From Isosphaeraceae bacterium (GTDB lineage Bacteria > Planctomycetota > Planctomycetia > Isosphaerales > Isosphaeraceae), in the NCBI GenBank assembly GCA_021324445.1, contig JAJPJC010000339.1:1-64000 (forward strand): a stretch of DNA of 64,000 nt. Reading direction: 5' to 3'. Positions 23,816 to 33,361 of the stretch are shown piece by piece. The translations under genes were made by a program, and so were the position numbers. Each line of letters begins with the position of its first letter. Position 1 is the stretch's first letter. The notes under the pieces are model-generated. The model did not search any database. It was not told the DNA's origin and saw only the letters and a list, made by a program, of their open reading frames with translations.

Positions 23816-26170
23816 ATGAAATCCAATCGCACGACGATCATCTTGCTGATCCTGTTCTTCGGCGGCCTGCTGACGATGTGGGGGCTGCAAGTCGCAGGCG
23901 TGCGCACCAATGAGGACGAGCGGCGCAGAGCCGATTGGGTCTTGCCCGACCTGATCAACACGCCCGCAGAGGAGATCCGCCGGGTGGAGGTGGACCGGGG
24001 TGACGAGCACCTGGTCTTCGAGCGTCGGGGCCGGGGTCCGGGTCGCTGGCAGATGGTCGAGCCGCTGGACGTGGCGGCCGAGCCGACGCGGCTGGAGACC
24101 CTGGTGCGCAACCTTCACGACCTGCGAAAGTCGCCGCAGGCCGGCACGATCGAGGGCGAGGCGGCGACCTTCGGACTCGATCCGCCGGCCGCGACCGTCC
24201 GGCTGTTCGCCGGCACGGACGACCGGCCGGTGGCCACCCTCGACATTGGCAAGACGAACGGCGGCATCCGCTACGTCCGGCCCGTCGGCAGCACCGGGAT
24301 CGAGGTCGCCGACGCCAAGCTGCTCACGCCGCTCGACCAGCCTGTGACCACCTGGCGCCAGCCGGTGGTCATGGGCGTGCCGACGTTCCAGGTCGCGTCC
24401 GTTACGATCACGCGGCGCCGGCCCGGGGAGGCCGGCAAGGGCGCGAAACCGGTCGGTCCCGAGCCCCAGGTCATCCGGGCCGAGCGGCAACCCAGCGGGC
24501 GATGGAGGCTCACGGCCCCGCTCGCCGTCCCCGCCAACGGAGCCAAGATCGAGAGCCTGCTGGCCGCGCTGGCGTCGCTGCGGGTCCTCGACATCCCCAA
24601 GGGCTTCGTCGCCGACAATGTCAAGGACTTCACCCCATTCGGCCTGACTGAGCCGAGGTTTACCGTCGAGCTCAAGACCGATCGCCCCGAGGACGAGCCC
24701 GTGGTGCTGGACGTCGGCAAGCTCGTCCCGGACCAGCCGGACCGCGCCTATGTCCGGCAGGGTGGACAGGATGATGTGGTCGTGGTCAACGCCAAGGCCC
24801 TGGGCGAGATCCCCGAGAGTCCCACGTCCCTGCGGAGCCAGCAGGTCACCGAGCTCGTGCCGGGCGCGGTCACCGCGATCGAGGTCCGGACCCGCAGCGA
24901 CATCTTCCGCTTGACCAGGGACGCATCCGGCTGGGAGCTCACCTCTCCGACCCCCGCGCGGGCCGATACCCCGGCCGTCCAGGCCTTCCTCAATCAGCTT
25001 GCGAACCTCCAGAGCAGTGAGTTCCTCGAGCCCGAGAAAGTCCCCGATCAACAGCTCGATCCCCCGGTGATGGCGATCACGATCCGGCAGGCCGGACCGG
25101 GCCCCGTGCGGCGGGGCGCTCCGGCCGCGGAACGCTCCGGTCCGACTTCGGTTCCGGTCCTGTCCTTGCAACTGGGCCGCCATGACATCCTGAGGAAGAC
25201 GATCTTCGCCCGGTTGGAAGGGGACCGGGTCCTCCTGGCCCTGCCCGACACCCTCATGGAGGTCCTGCCGAAGAACCCCTACGCGTTCCGGGATCGGAAT
25301 CTGCTCACGGAGAAACTGGAAAGCATCCGCAAGGTGAGGATCCGGCGGGGCGGCCGGACCGACGAGCTGGAGCCCAATCCCAAGGGCGAGCCCAACCAGT
25401 GGCGGATGCGCGCGCCGGTGGACGCGCCGGCCGACGTCCCGACGATCACGCAGGCATTGGCCGCTCTGGCCAATCTGCGTGTCGACGACATCGCGGCCGG
25501 CTCGATCGGCGACGGCAAGGCATTCGGCCTCGACCGGCCGCTGATCGAGGTCGACTGGGAGTCGGATCGCGCGCACCGCTTGAAGATCGGCGGCCTCGTC
25601 CCCCGCAGCCAGAGCTATTACGCCAGCCTCGACGAGCAACCCCTTGTCTTCACCCTGGGCGCGGCGACGGCGCGGCTCTTCGACGCCGAGTTCCGCGACC
25701 ACCGCGTCCTGTCCTTCGGGTCGAAGCGCGCGGAGCGCGTGCTCCTCCGCTGGCCATACCGCACCGTCGCGCTGCGCCGCCGCCAGCCGCCTCCGTCCCA
25801 GGGACAGGTCGAATGGGTCCCCGATCCCGGCACCGAGGCCGAGGGCCTCGACCTGTCGCGGATCAGCGCCCTGGTCAAAACGCTGGGGCAGCTCCAGACC
25901 ACGCGCTACTTCCAGTACGAGGGCCCGTATCCCGCCACCTCGGGGCTCCCCTGGCCCCGGCTGGTCGTCGAGGTCACGCTGGCCCCCGGAGGCCCGAACC
26001 TGGTCCTCCGGATTGGCAGCCCCACCGTGGACGGCCAGGTCTGCGCGGCAACCGGCACGGGCGACTCCGGCCCCGGCTTCTTCCTCCCCGGTGCCTCCTG
26101 GAATGACTTGATCCATTCCGGCGAGCGGTTCGCCCCGATCCCCGATAATCCCTTCGCGCCGGCACCATGA
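23816..26170 (+). CDS. DUF4340 domain-containing protein
   Basis: A 784-residue protein anchored by one N-terminal helix (about residues 6-25). The rest is made of repeated beta-rich DUF4340 units, each with a pattern such as ATFGLDPPAATVRLF, PFGLTEPRFTVELK or AFGLDRPLIEVDW; at least three are visible. The family always travels with the GldA-F-G type ABC module and is thought to act on the outside of the membrane. Function is unknown. No good ribosome-binding site precedes the ATG. Confidence 0.82.
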   Translation: MKSNRTTIILLILFFGGLLTMWGLQVAGVRTNEDERRRADWVLPDLINTPAEEIRRVEVDRGDEHLVFERRGRGPGRWQMVEPLDVAAEPTRLETLVRNLHDLRKSPQAGTIEGEAATFGLDPPAATVRLFAGTDDRPVATLDIGKTNGGIRYVRPVGSTGIEVADAKLLTPLDQPVTTWRQPVVMGVPTFQVASVTITRRRPGEAGKGAKPVGPEPQVIRAERQPSGRWRLTAPLAVPANGAKIESLLAALASLRVLDIPKGFVADNVKDFTPFGLTEPRFTVELKTDRPEDEPVVLDVGKLVPDQPDRAYVRQGGQDDVVVVNAKALGEIPESPTSLRSQQVTELVPGAVTAIEVRTRSDIFRLTRDASGWELTSPTPARADTPAVQAFLNQLANLQSSEFLEPEKVPDQQLDPPVMAITIRQAGPGPVRRGAPAAERSGPTSVPVLSLQLGRHDILRKTIFARLEGDRVLLALPDTLMEVLPKNPYAFRDRNLLTEKLESIRKVRIRRGGRTDELEPNPKGEPNQWRMRAPVDAPADVPTITQALAALANLRVDDIAAGSIGDGKAFGLDRPLIEVDWESDRAHRLKIGGLVPRSQSYYASLDEQPLVFTLGAATARLFDAEFRDHRVLSFGSKRAERVLLRWPYRTVALRRRQPPPSQGQVEWVPDPGTEAEGLDLSRISALVKTLGQLQTTRYFQYEGPYPATSGLPWPRLVVEVTLAPGGPNLVLRIGSPTVDGQVCAATGTGDSGPGFFLPGASWNDLIHSGERFAPIPDNPFAPAP

Positions 26171-26314
26171 TCCCGCGTTGGTCCCGCAGGTCGACGCAGG
26201 CCATGGAATCCGGACAAACGTGAAAATCGTTCGGACCCAACTCTCTTGCGCTCATCTCCCCGATCCGGATTGCCGAAAAACAAGTAGGCGGAATCGGTAC
26301 AGGGAGGGCAGGCG

Positions 26315-27487
26315 ATGGCCGTCGGTAGCGAGACCATGCACCGACCGGGCGAGGCTGCGCGCCTCGGGTCGGGTCGGGGGAAGCTCACCGGGGGGAAGCG
26401 GGTCCTCTTCCTCCTGCTGACCAACCTGTTCGCCTTCACGATCGCCCTGCTCCTGGCCGAGGTGGCGTTCCGGCTGTTCTGGAGCCCTCGCTACTGGATT
26501 CATTGCGACCGCTGGCTGGTCGGTTCCGGACAGACCGAAGTGGGGAAGAAATGGTGGCCCGACACGACGTATTCGGTCGATGGCGCCGAGTTCTCCCTCC
26601 GGTTCCAGACCAATGCCGCGGGCTATCGTGCCCGTCCTGAACCCGTCAAGCCCGGGCCCGCCTCTCGCGTCGCATTCGTGGGCGACTCCTTCACCGAGGC
26701 GATGCAGGTTCCGTATGACTCGACCTTCTGCGCGCGGCTCGAACGCCTGCTGAACGAGAGCGACTCGTCGCGGCGATGGGTCTGTGAGAACTACGGCATC
26801 TCGGCGACCGACCTGTTTGACTACTGGCATCGCATCATTCACGACGTGCTGCCCGTCAACCCGCCTGACGCCCTGGTTTTGTGCATCTATCCGGGCAATG
26901 ACTTCCAGGGTCTGCTGCCCGACGACGGCTTCGATGTCCAGGGGCGGCCCCTCCGCGACTACTTCCGCAAGCCGGGGTGGACCAAGCACCTGGTTGCCTG
27001 GATCAACCTCCATTCCAAGTTCGGCATGTTCCTGCAACGGGCCCTGCTGAGCTGGGACGCCCCGTCCGCTCATCCGCGCCAGGGGCCGAAGAACTGGTGG
27101 ACCGACCCGGAGCTGGCCGCGCGGTCCGCGGATGCACCTCCTGTGCGACGCTGCCAGTCCCTCTTGCGGGCGATCGAGCAAGAATGCCGGCGACACGGGA
27201 CGAAGCTCTGCATCCTCGTCGTGGGACCGGTCGCCAATTACGTCGCCAGGGACGGACAAAGCCCCCTGGCTCGCATCCTGGCGAGCTGGCGGATCGATGT
27301 CCCCGTGATCGACCTGGCGATCCAGGCGCGGGCGCGCCGCGATTGGACCACGCTGGTTTTCCCCTATGACGGCCATCTCAACGAGACCGGCCACGCCCAT
27401 CTCGCCCAGGAAGCGGCGGCCCCCCTTCGCGCAGTCCTCTCGAACCTCGGTCTGACTGGGGTCACAAAGATCCAGCGCGGGGATTGA
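26315..27487 (+). CDS. SGNH/GDSL hydrolase family protein, membrane-anchored
   Basis: A 390-residue protein with one N-terminal membrane helix (about residues 30-52) and an outward SGNH hydrolase domain. Block I is FVGDSFTEAM with the nucleophilic Ser, block III is YPGNDFQG with Asn, and the catalytic Asp/His are in PYDGHLNETGH. Such proteins deacylate polysaccharides or lipids or belong to acyltransferase-like systems. GGGAGGG six bases upstream supports the start. It lies alone between DUF4340 and the peptide deformylase gene. Confidence 0.82.
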   Translation: MAVGSETMHRPGEAARLGSGRGKLTGGKRVLFLLLTNLFAFTIALLLAEVAFRLFWSPRYWIHCDRWLVGSGQTEVGKKWWPDTTYSVDGAEFSLRFQTNAAGYRARPEPVKPGPASRVAFVGDSFTEAMQVPYDSTFCARLERLLNESDSSRRWVCENYGISATDLFDYWHRIIHDVLPVNPPDALVLCIYPGNDFQGLLPDDGFDVQGRPLRDYFRKPGWTKHLVAWINLHSKFGMFLQRALLSWDAPSAHPRQGPKNWWTDPELAARSADAPPVRRCQSLLRAIEQECRRHGTKLCILVVGPVANYVARDGQSPLARILASWRIDVPVIDLAIQARARRDWTTLVFPYDGHLNETGHAHLAQEAAAPLRAVLSNLGLTGVTKIQRGD

Positions 27488-27645
27488 AGGGCGGCCGTCG
27501 ATCCGCCATCATGGATGAGAGAGGCGGTCCCGGGGTCCGATCTGGTCCCGCTCGCAGGTCGCGGGGAGCGTTCCGCGTGCCTGGGACGGTCGATTCCCGC
27601 ATCCGGGATCACGGACTTCGGACAAGGATCGATGGAGCCCTCTTC

Positions 27646-28305
27646 GTGCTTCAGATTGTCAACTACCCGCACCCGGCGCTGCGTTATGCCTCGCGGCCGG
27701 TCACGCAGATTGATGACGCCTTGCACGCGACGGTGCGGGCGATGTTCGACTTGATGTATGCGGCCCGAGGGATCGGCCTGGCTGCCAACCAGGTGGCGCT
27801 TCCCTTCCGGTTCTTCGTGTTGAATCTCACGGCGGACCCGCAGCAGAAGGACCAGGAGAAAGTCTTCATCAACCCGGAGATCGTCAAGCGGCACGCGTCG
27901 ATCGAGGACGAGGAGGGCTGCCTGAGCCTGCCGGGCTTGTATGAGAAAGTGCGGCGGGCGCGCCGGATTCGCGTCCGAGCTTATGACCTCGAGGGGAACC
28001 TCGTGGAGCATGACGCCGACGAGCTCTTCAGCCGCGCGGTCCAGCACGAGACCGATCACCTCGACGGCAAATTGTTCATCGACTATCTCGAGCCGCTGGT
28101 CCTGCGATCGGCCGAAGAGAAGCTCCGCGAATTCGAGCAGACCTATCGCCAGGCGCAGCGCAGGGGCGAGATCCCGTCCGACGAGGACCTGGTACGCCGG
28201 CTCGACGCCATGACCGAGCTTCCTCCCGATGTGGCGGGCGACCTCCCCGCGGAACCGCCGGATCACGCCGATCCAGACCAGACCCAAACGCCGGCCCCTC
28301 TTTGA
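27646..28305 (+). CDS. def: Peptide deformylase
   Basis: Removes the formyl group from the N-terminal methionine of new proteins. All three motifs are intact: GIGLAANQ (residues 42-49), EGCLS with metal ligand Cys92, and HETDHLDG with ligands His134 and His138 and catalytic Glu135. The GTG at 27646 (GGAG nine bases upstream) gives VLQIVNYPHPALR, the normal N-terminus; the frame is open further upstream but without protein-like sequence. The 219-residue protein has a C-terminal extension of about 40 residues ending in an acidic, Pro-rich tail. It is followed after 17 bp by the formyltransferase gene, its functional counterpart. Confidence 0.95.
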   Translation: MLQIVNYPHPALRYASRPVTQIDDALHATVRAMFDLMYAARGIGLAANQVALPFRFFVLNLTADPQQKDQEKVFINPEIVKRHASIEDEEGCLSLPGLYEKVRRARRIRVRAYDLEGNLVEHDADELFSRAVQHETDHLDGKLFIDYLEPLVLRSAEEKLREFEQTYRQAQRRGEIPSDEDLVRRLDAMTELPPDVAGDLPAEPPDHADPDQTQTPAPL

Positions 28306-28322
28306 GACCGCCTCCCGCACCC

Positions 28323-29285
28323 ATGGCTCCTCCGATCCGGATCATCATGCTGGGCACGGGCGATTTCGCCCTGCCGACCTTCGAGCATCTCCTGGAGACC
28401 GGCCATGATCTCGCGGCCCTGGTGACCCAGCCCGATCGTCCCCAGGGTCGCAAGCAGGAGCGGATCCCCAGCCGGATCAAACTGGCGGCGCTGGCTCATT
28501 CGATCCCGATCCAGCAGCCTGAGGACGTGAACGCCCCGGAGAGCCTGGACCTGATCCGCGCGCTGGCGCCCGATCTGCTGGTGACCGCGGCCTATGGCCA
28601 GATCCTCTCGGCCGAGCTGCTGTCGATCCCCCGCCTGGGTGGGATCAACCTGCACGGCTCGATCCTGCCGGCGTATCGCGGGGCAGCCCCGGTCGCCCGC
28701 GCCATCCAGAACGGCGAGACCGAGACGGGAGTGACCGTGATCCGGATGACGCCGAAGATTGATGCCGGCGGCATCCTCGCCATCGCCAGGATCGAGATCG
28801 GCCCGGACGAGACGGCCGGCGAGCTGGAGGAGCGCCTGGCACGCCTAGGTGCTCCGCTGGTGGCCCGAGCCATCGCCGCCCTGGCAGCCGGACCGGTCCC
28901 GGTCTTGCCCCAGGACCGATCGCAGGTCACCAAGGCGCCGAAGCTGCGGAAGGAGGACGGCCAGATCGACTGGTCGAGGCCCGCCCAGGCCGTCCATAAT
29001 CAAGTCCGCGCCCTCCAACCTTGGCCGGTCGCGTTCACGACCTGGCACCCGCGCGACCCGCACGGCAAGAACCCGATTCGCCTGATCGTCCACAAGACGG
29101 CGGTCGTTGACGGCCAGGGTCGCCCCGGCGAGGTCATCGAGGCTGCGGGTGACCGCCTGGTCGTCGCGGCGGGCGAAGCCGCCGTCCAGATCCGGCTTCT
29201 CCAGATCCCGGGGAAGAAGCCCGTCGCCGCCGCCGAGTTCCTCCGCGGCCATCGCGTCCAGCCCGGTGATCGGATGGGAGTTTAG
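28323..29285 (+). CDS. fmt: Methionyl-tRNA formyltransferase
   Basis: Formylates initiator Met-tRNA. The 320-residue protein shows the N-terminal formyltransferase fold (IIMLGTGDFALPTFEHL), the signature NLHGSILPAYRGAAPV with the catalytic Asn-x-His, TPKIDAGGILA, and a C-terminal tRNA-binding domain (RPAQAVHNQVRALQPWP). It forms an operon with def, a common arrangement. A TTG at 28302 overlapping the def stop would add seven residues and is an alternative start. Confidence 0.95.
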   Translation: MAPPIRIIMLGTGDFALPTFEHLLETGHDLAALVTQPDRPQGRKQERIPSRIKLAALAHSIPIQQPEDVNAPESLDLIRALAPDLLVTAAYGQILSAELLSIPRLGGINLHGSILPAYRGAAPVARAIQNGETETGVTVIRMTPKIDAGGILAIARIEIGPDETAGELEERLARLGAPLVARAIAALAAGPVPVLPQDRSQVTKAPKLRKEDGQIDWSRPAQAVHNQVRALQPWPVAFTTWHPRDPHGKNPIRLIVHKTAVVDGQGRPGEVIEAAGDRLVVAAGEAAVQIRLLQIPGKKPVAAAEFLRGHRVQPGDRMGV

Positions 29286-29301
29286 ACGAGGTCCACCCTG
29301 C

Positions 29302-30504
29302 ATGTTCCACACTCGCCCGAGGACTCGACGACGACACTTCCACCCCCGGACCGAAGACCTCGAATCCCGGGCATTGCCGTCGGGCTTTCCGCCGACGGAC
29401 ATCGAACAGCTCTACCTGGAAGAACTGGATGACGCGCGGTTCGATCCGGGCGCTTATGGCGTCGCACTGGGCCTGGACCTCTCGGGGGTCGCGCCCGCAC
29501 AGCCGCTGGCGATGAATCCCCTGCTGGTCCAGGCGGCGCGGCTGCACTCGCAGGACATGATCGCCCGCAACTACTTCAACCATGACACTCCGGAGGGGAT
29601 CGGTCCCGATCAGCGGATCGAGGCGACGGGATTCCAGCAGAAAGGTTGGGCCGAGAGCATCGAGACCAATACCAACATCACCCCGATCGGCGTCCCCTTT
29701 CCCGCCAACTACGCGGCACTCGATACGACCTACAGCCTCGCCGACCTGATCGTCGATCAAGGGGTCCCGGATCTGGGTCATCGCGTGATGCTGCTCGACA
29801 TCGGCGGCCACCTCCACGACCTCCGTCAGGTGGGCATCGGCGTGGCGTCGCAGGATACGACCGACTCCTCGGGCGCCTTCACCGAGCGAACCACCGACAC
29901 GACGATCGACCTGGCGACGACCAGCCAGAAGGCCAATCCGTTCCTGACGGGGGTTGTGTTCCAGGATGCCGCCGGGACTGGCGAGTATGAGCCGGGCGAG
30001 GGCCTGGGCGGGGTGACGATCCGGGTCGCTCGGGCGGGGTCGACCACCACCTTCACCAGCGGCGGGTACAGCATTTCCCTGAAGCCCGGGACCTACACCG
30101 TCACCGCCAGCGGGGGCGGCCTGGCGGCCTCGATCACGCGCACCATCGTCGTGGGCAAGAATAATGTGCGGCTCAACTTCGACGTGAACCCCAACGGCAC
30201 CACCCTGGACGGCTCGCCGCACCGTCCGGTGTCCGGCTCGCTCGGCTCGTTCACGGCCTTCGAGCCCGGCGACACGACCGCCAGCTACGCCGCCCGGATC
30301 GACTGGGGAAATGGGGCCTTCTCCACCGGTACCCTGACCCAAAACACCAGCGCCAGCTTTGACGTCAACGGGTCGAACAGCTACGCCCGAGCGGGGACCT
30401 ACGCCGTCCGCGTCCTGATCACGCACCTCGACGACGGCCAGACCCTCGTCCTGAACGCCACGGCGGTCATCGGCCGTTCATCGACTCACCCGAAGGTCCG
30501 TTGA
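29302..30504 (+). CDS. Secreted CAP-domain protein with planctomycete N-terminal motif
   Basis: A 400-residue protein beginning with a basic stretch and the motif EDLESRALPS, the LEPR-type N-terminal sorting motif of planctomycete surface proteins. Residues about 65-185 form a CAP (SCP/PR1-like) domain: LHSQDMIARNYFNHDTPEG and GHRVMLLD, with the His and Glu positions of the family. A beta-sandwich follows (about 215-295, GVTIRVARAG to TRTIVVGKNNVRLNF), then a PKD/calx-like module. It probably acts at the cell surface. It starts 16 bp after fmt, but is unlikely to share its function. Confidence 0.8.
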   Translation: MFHTRPRTRRRHFHPRTEDLESRALPSGFPPTDIEQLYLEELDDARFDPGAYGVALGLDLSGVAPAQPLAMNPLLVQAARLHSQDMIARNYFNHDTPEGIGPDQRIEATGFQQKGWAESIETNTNITPIGVPFPANYAALDTTYSLADLIVDQGVPDLGHRVMLLDIGGHLHDLRQVGIGVASQDTTDSSGAFTERTTDTTIDLATTSQKANPFLTGVVFQDAAGTGEYEPGEGLGGVTIRVARAGSTTTFTSGGYSISLKPGTYTVTASGGGLAASITRTIVVGKNNVRLNFDVNPNGTTLDGSPHRPVSGSLGSFTAFEPGDTTASYAARIDWGNGAFSTGTLTQNTSASFDVNGSNSYARAGTYAVRVLITHLDDGQTLVLNATAVIGRSSTHPKVR

Positions 30505-30652
30505 GTTGAGTCGAGCCGGTCCGGTCGGTGACGAACGTCATGACCGTCAACTCCCGCGCGCACACTGCCGCGGCGGTCGATGGATCGTGGTGGATCGAGA
30601 CGACGTTTAGGAAAGGAGGATGTCGCGAGCTCGAACGAGGCGAGGACGGGCC

Positions 30653-32596
30653 ATGAGGGCTTCGAGGATCGCGCGGGTTGTCGGCCTGATGACGATTCTG
30701 CCGAGCGTGCTGGTGGTCGGGCCGGCCCGTGCGAATGCAACGAACGCGGCGCAGCTCGAAGGGCTCCGGCTCTACGAGGCAGGTCGCTTCGCGGAGGCGA
30801 TCCCGTACTTCAACCAGGTGCTCCAGCGGCATCCCCGCGACACGACGATTCTGAACAAGCGGGGCATTTGTTATCTACGTACCGAACAGCCGGAGAAAGC
30901 CCTCGCCGACTTCGATCGCATGAACCTGAATACGCTCCGCTTCATGCAGGGTTTCGGCGACCGGTTCGGAATCTTCTCGCCGATCTATCCGGAGGCGTTC
31001 GGCAACCGAGGCATCGCCCTGCTGATGCTCGGGCGGGACCAAGAGGCTCTCGAGAGCTTCCTCATGTCGACGCGGCTCTGGGCGGGCCAAGGCCGGTTCG
31101 CACCACCGCGCAGCCACGCCGGTGCCTACGAAGGGCTGGGCCAGGCGTATCACCGGCTGGGCCAGGCCGGGCCGGCGGCCGAGGCGTACAACCAGGCGAT
31201 CGCGATCGACCCGACCGACCCCAACGGCCGGGCCGGTCGGGGTGACGTGCTGGCGGCACAGCGGCTGTTCGACCAGGCGATTGCCGACTACACCGAGGCG
31301 ATCCGGCTTGACCCGTCGCATTCGCGGGCCTTCGCCGGTCGAGGGATCGCGTATTACACCCTGGGGCGCGACGAGGACGCCGTGGCCGACCTGGATCGGG
31401 CGATCGCGATCGATCCCAAGTTCGCCAAGGCTTATAGCTACCGGGGCGCCGCCCATGGACGCCGCGGGCAGAACGAACAGGCGCTGGCGGATTATGATCG
31501 CGTCATCGAGCTGATGCCCAGGAATGCCGGAGCGTACAAGGATCGGGGGGGCGTGCTGGTCCGGCTCGGGCGGTTCGACCGCGCGATCCAGGACCTGGAC
31601 ACAGCGATCCGGCTGGAGCCGAAGCGGGCGACAGCCTATCAGAACCGGGGGGCCGCGTACGCCAGCCTGGGCCAGTTCGAGCGCGCGCTCGATGACCTGA
31701 CCGAGGCGATCCGGCTGGATCCGGAGAACGCGGGTGCCTACTCCAACCGCGGGCTGGCCCATTATGCCATCGGCGCGTACGACCAGGCAATCGCCGATCT
31801 CAGCCAGGCCATCCAGCTCGAGCCGCGCGCCGCGCTCACCCACTTCAACCGCGGCGAGGTCTTTGCCCGGCTGGGGATGCAGGACCGAGCGCTCCAGGAC
31901 TACACCGAGGCGATCCGGCTCGAGCCGCGGTTGGCTCCGGCTCATGCCGCCATCGGCCGGATCCAATCCCAGCGCGGCCGGGGCGCGGAGGCGCTGCACG
32001 AGTTCGACATGGCCGTGCGCCTGGCTCCCCAGGAGCTGAGCGTCTACTCCGATCGGGGCCACGCCCGCCGTGAGGGCGGCGACTGGGTCGGGGCCCTGGC
32101 CGACTACGATCGCGCGATCGCGATCGACCCGAAGCGGGCCGAGACCTACCTCGCGCGGGGCTGGGCACGCCTCGCCGCCGGGGCCGAATGGGCCGACAAC
32201 GACGCCCGCGCCTACCTCGCACTCCGGGGCTGGCAGGATGGCCTTGCCCCCTACATGGCCCTGCTCGCGGTCCTCGGCGCGCGGGGGACCGAGCGCGAGG
32301 CCGCCGCGCGCCAGGTGCTTGACGAAGCCCTCACCCATCTCCCCCACCGAGCCTGGCCGTCTCCGATCTTGGCCTACTTCCGGGGCGAGCTGACCGCGGC
32401 GGCCCTGCTCCAGGCCGCCGTCGGAGCCCGCCAGGAAACCGAGGCCCACGCGTTCCTCGGCCTGGACCGGTTCCAGGCCGGCGACCGTGCCGCCGCTCTG
32501 CCCCACCTGCGTTGGGCGCGCGACCACGGCGCCGCCGGCTCGATCGCCACCGACATCGCACGGGCCATCCTCAGCCGAATCGAGCCACACCCCTGA
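30653..32596 (+). CDS. Secreted tetratricopeptide-repeat protein
   Basis: A 647-residue protein with a signal peptide (RASRIARVVGLMTILPSVLVVG, cleavage near ARA-NA) followed by about thirteen TPR units, e.g. AEAYNQAIAIDPTDPNGRAG and DDLTEAIRLDPENAGAYSNR. The C-terminal 150 residues contain looser helical repeats. TPR arrays of this type are protein-binding scaffolds. The ATG at 30620 has its Shine-Dalgarno directly abutting it, whereas 30653 gives a clean signal peptide and was chosen. No partner is evident among the neighbours. Confidence 0.82.
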   Translation: MRASRIARVVGLMTILPSVLVVGPARANATNAAQLEGLRLYEAGRFAEAIPYFNQVLQRHPRDTTILNKRGICYLRTEQPEKALADFDRMNLNTLRFMQGFGDRFGIFSPIYPEAFGNRGIALLMLGRDQEALESFLMSTRLWAGQGRFAPPRSHAGAYEGLGQAYHRLGQAGPAAEAYNQAIAIDPTDPNGRAGRGDVLAAQRLFDQAIADYTEAIRLDPSHSRAFAGRGIAYYTLGRDEDAVADLDRAIAIDPKFAKAYSYRGAAHGRRGQNEQALADYDRVIELMPRNAGAYKDRGGVLVRLGRFDRAIQDLDTAIRLEPKRATAYQNRGAAYASLGQFERALDDLTEAIRLDPENAGAYSNRGLAHYAIGAYDQAIADLSQAIQLEPRAALTHFNRGEVFARLGMQDRALQDYTEAIRLEPRLAPAHAAIGRIQSQRGRGAEALHEFDMAVRLAPQELSVYSDRGHARREGGDWVGALADYDRAIAIDPKRAETYLARGWARLAAGAEWADNDARAYLALRGWQDGLAPYMALLAVLGARGTEREAAARQVLDEALTHLPHRAWPSPILAYFRGELTAAALLQAAVGARQETEAHAFLGLDRFQAGDRAAALPHLRWARDHGAAGSIATDIARAILSRIEPHP

Positions 32597-32687
32597 ATTC
32601 GTCCTCAACCGGCCGTCTCAAGAAGGGATTGGGCTCCGACTCTTCGAGGTGCCTGTCCACTGGCAGGCTGCGAGGCGCTCCAGGTTG

Positions 32688-32832
32688 GCGATAGCTGACC
32701 AGGTGCACGCCGTCGGTGAACAGTTCGGCCTGGCCGTTGTCGGCGAGGTCATTGGTGACCAGCAGCGCCGCAGGCCAGCGCCTCGAAGACTCGTATGTTG
32801 ACATCATTGCGGAGGCTGCGGTTGAATACTTT
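32688..32832 (-). pseudogene. Glycosyltransferase remnant, frameshifted
   Basis: On the minus strand one frame reads VFNRSLRNDVNIRVFEALACG and the adjacent frame continues LLVTNDLADNGQAELFTDG then VHLVSYR. Joined by a frameshift, this is the C-terminal block of GT-B glycosyltransferases (RVFEALACG-LLVTN, conserved Glu in FEA). Sequence before and after is unrelated, so only about 50 codons of the gene survive. Confidence 0.65.
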
Positions 32833-32838
32833 CTAAAT

Positions 32839-33132
32839 CCACGGCCTATGGCCGTGTGACCCGAAGAGCTTCGAGCGATCCGGCGTGCCTTCCTCCGGTA
32901 AAATCGTTGGGCTTGGCATCCCGGGAGTGCCCCGAAGGGTACGAGTGCCTCGGCGCCTTTCGACCGAGGGTTCCATGGGCTTGGCATCCCGGGTGTCTGC
33001 GGTGGAGAAGGTGACACTGTGCCATTGCGGAATGTCGCTTGTCTGTTTGACCCCACAGCCCCCAACGGGGGCTACGTCACGTAGACTGCCCCCTCGGGGG
33101 GGCCTTCCTAATACCACGGCCTATGGCCGTGG
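32839..33132. repeat. Cluster of hairpins and direct repeats
   Basis: The hairpin CCACGGCCTATGGCCGTGG occurs at 33114-33132 and, one base short, at 32839-32856, bracketing 260 bp without genes. Inside, TGGGCTTGGCATCCCGGG is repeated exactly at 32908-32925 and 32976-32993, and GC-rich hairpins lie at about 33058-33105. No reading frame here looks like protein. Confidence 0.65.
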
Positions 33133-33198
33133 TTGATTATTCAATGACAAATACCGCCCCCGGGGCTCGACTGAATCACGGTCAGCCCGAAGGCTGGG

Positions 33199-33360
33199 TC
33201 GGAGCTTCTCCTGCGTGCAGGTCAGGAGTTGAAGCTGGTCTTCCCCCAGTCCGATTTGCCGCCGGAGAGGCTGGAGGGGCTCGACTTCCCGCACTTCTTC
33301 CTCCAGCCCATGGATGGTCCGGACGTCCATGCGAACACCCGACTCGCCCTGAGCTACAAC
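33199..33360 (+). pseudogene. queE C-terminal remnant
   Basis: About 54 codons beginning ELLLRAGQELKLVFPQ and continuing HFFLQPMDGP resemble the end of 7-carboxy-7-deazaguanine synthase (QueE), a radical-SAM enzyme of the queuosine/7-deazapurine pathway. The last part of QueE and the whole iron-sulfur domain are missing. The next remnant, folE2, belongs to the same pathway, which supports the call. Identification is from memory of the family and moderately secure. Confidence 0.5.
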
Positions 33361-33361
33361 C

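Noticed and set aside
27484-27645. N-terminal extension of peptide deformylase
   Set aside because: The frame is open upstream, but the sequence is Arg/Gly-rich with no homology, and the GTG at 27646 has a ribosome-binding site and gives the normal N-terminus.
32571-33065. 164-codon minus-strand protein
   Set aside because: Only its middle part matches a glycosyltransferase, and only after a frameshift; the rest covers repeats, so it is annotated as a remnant.
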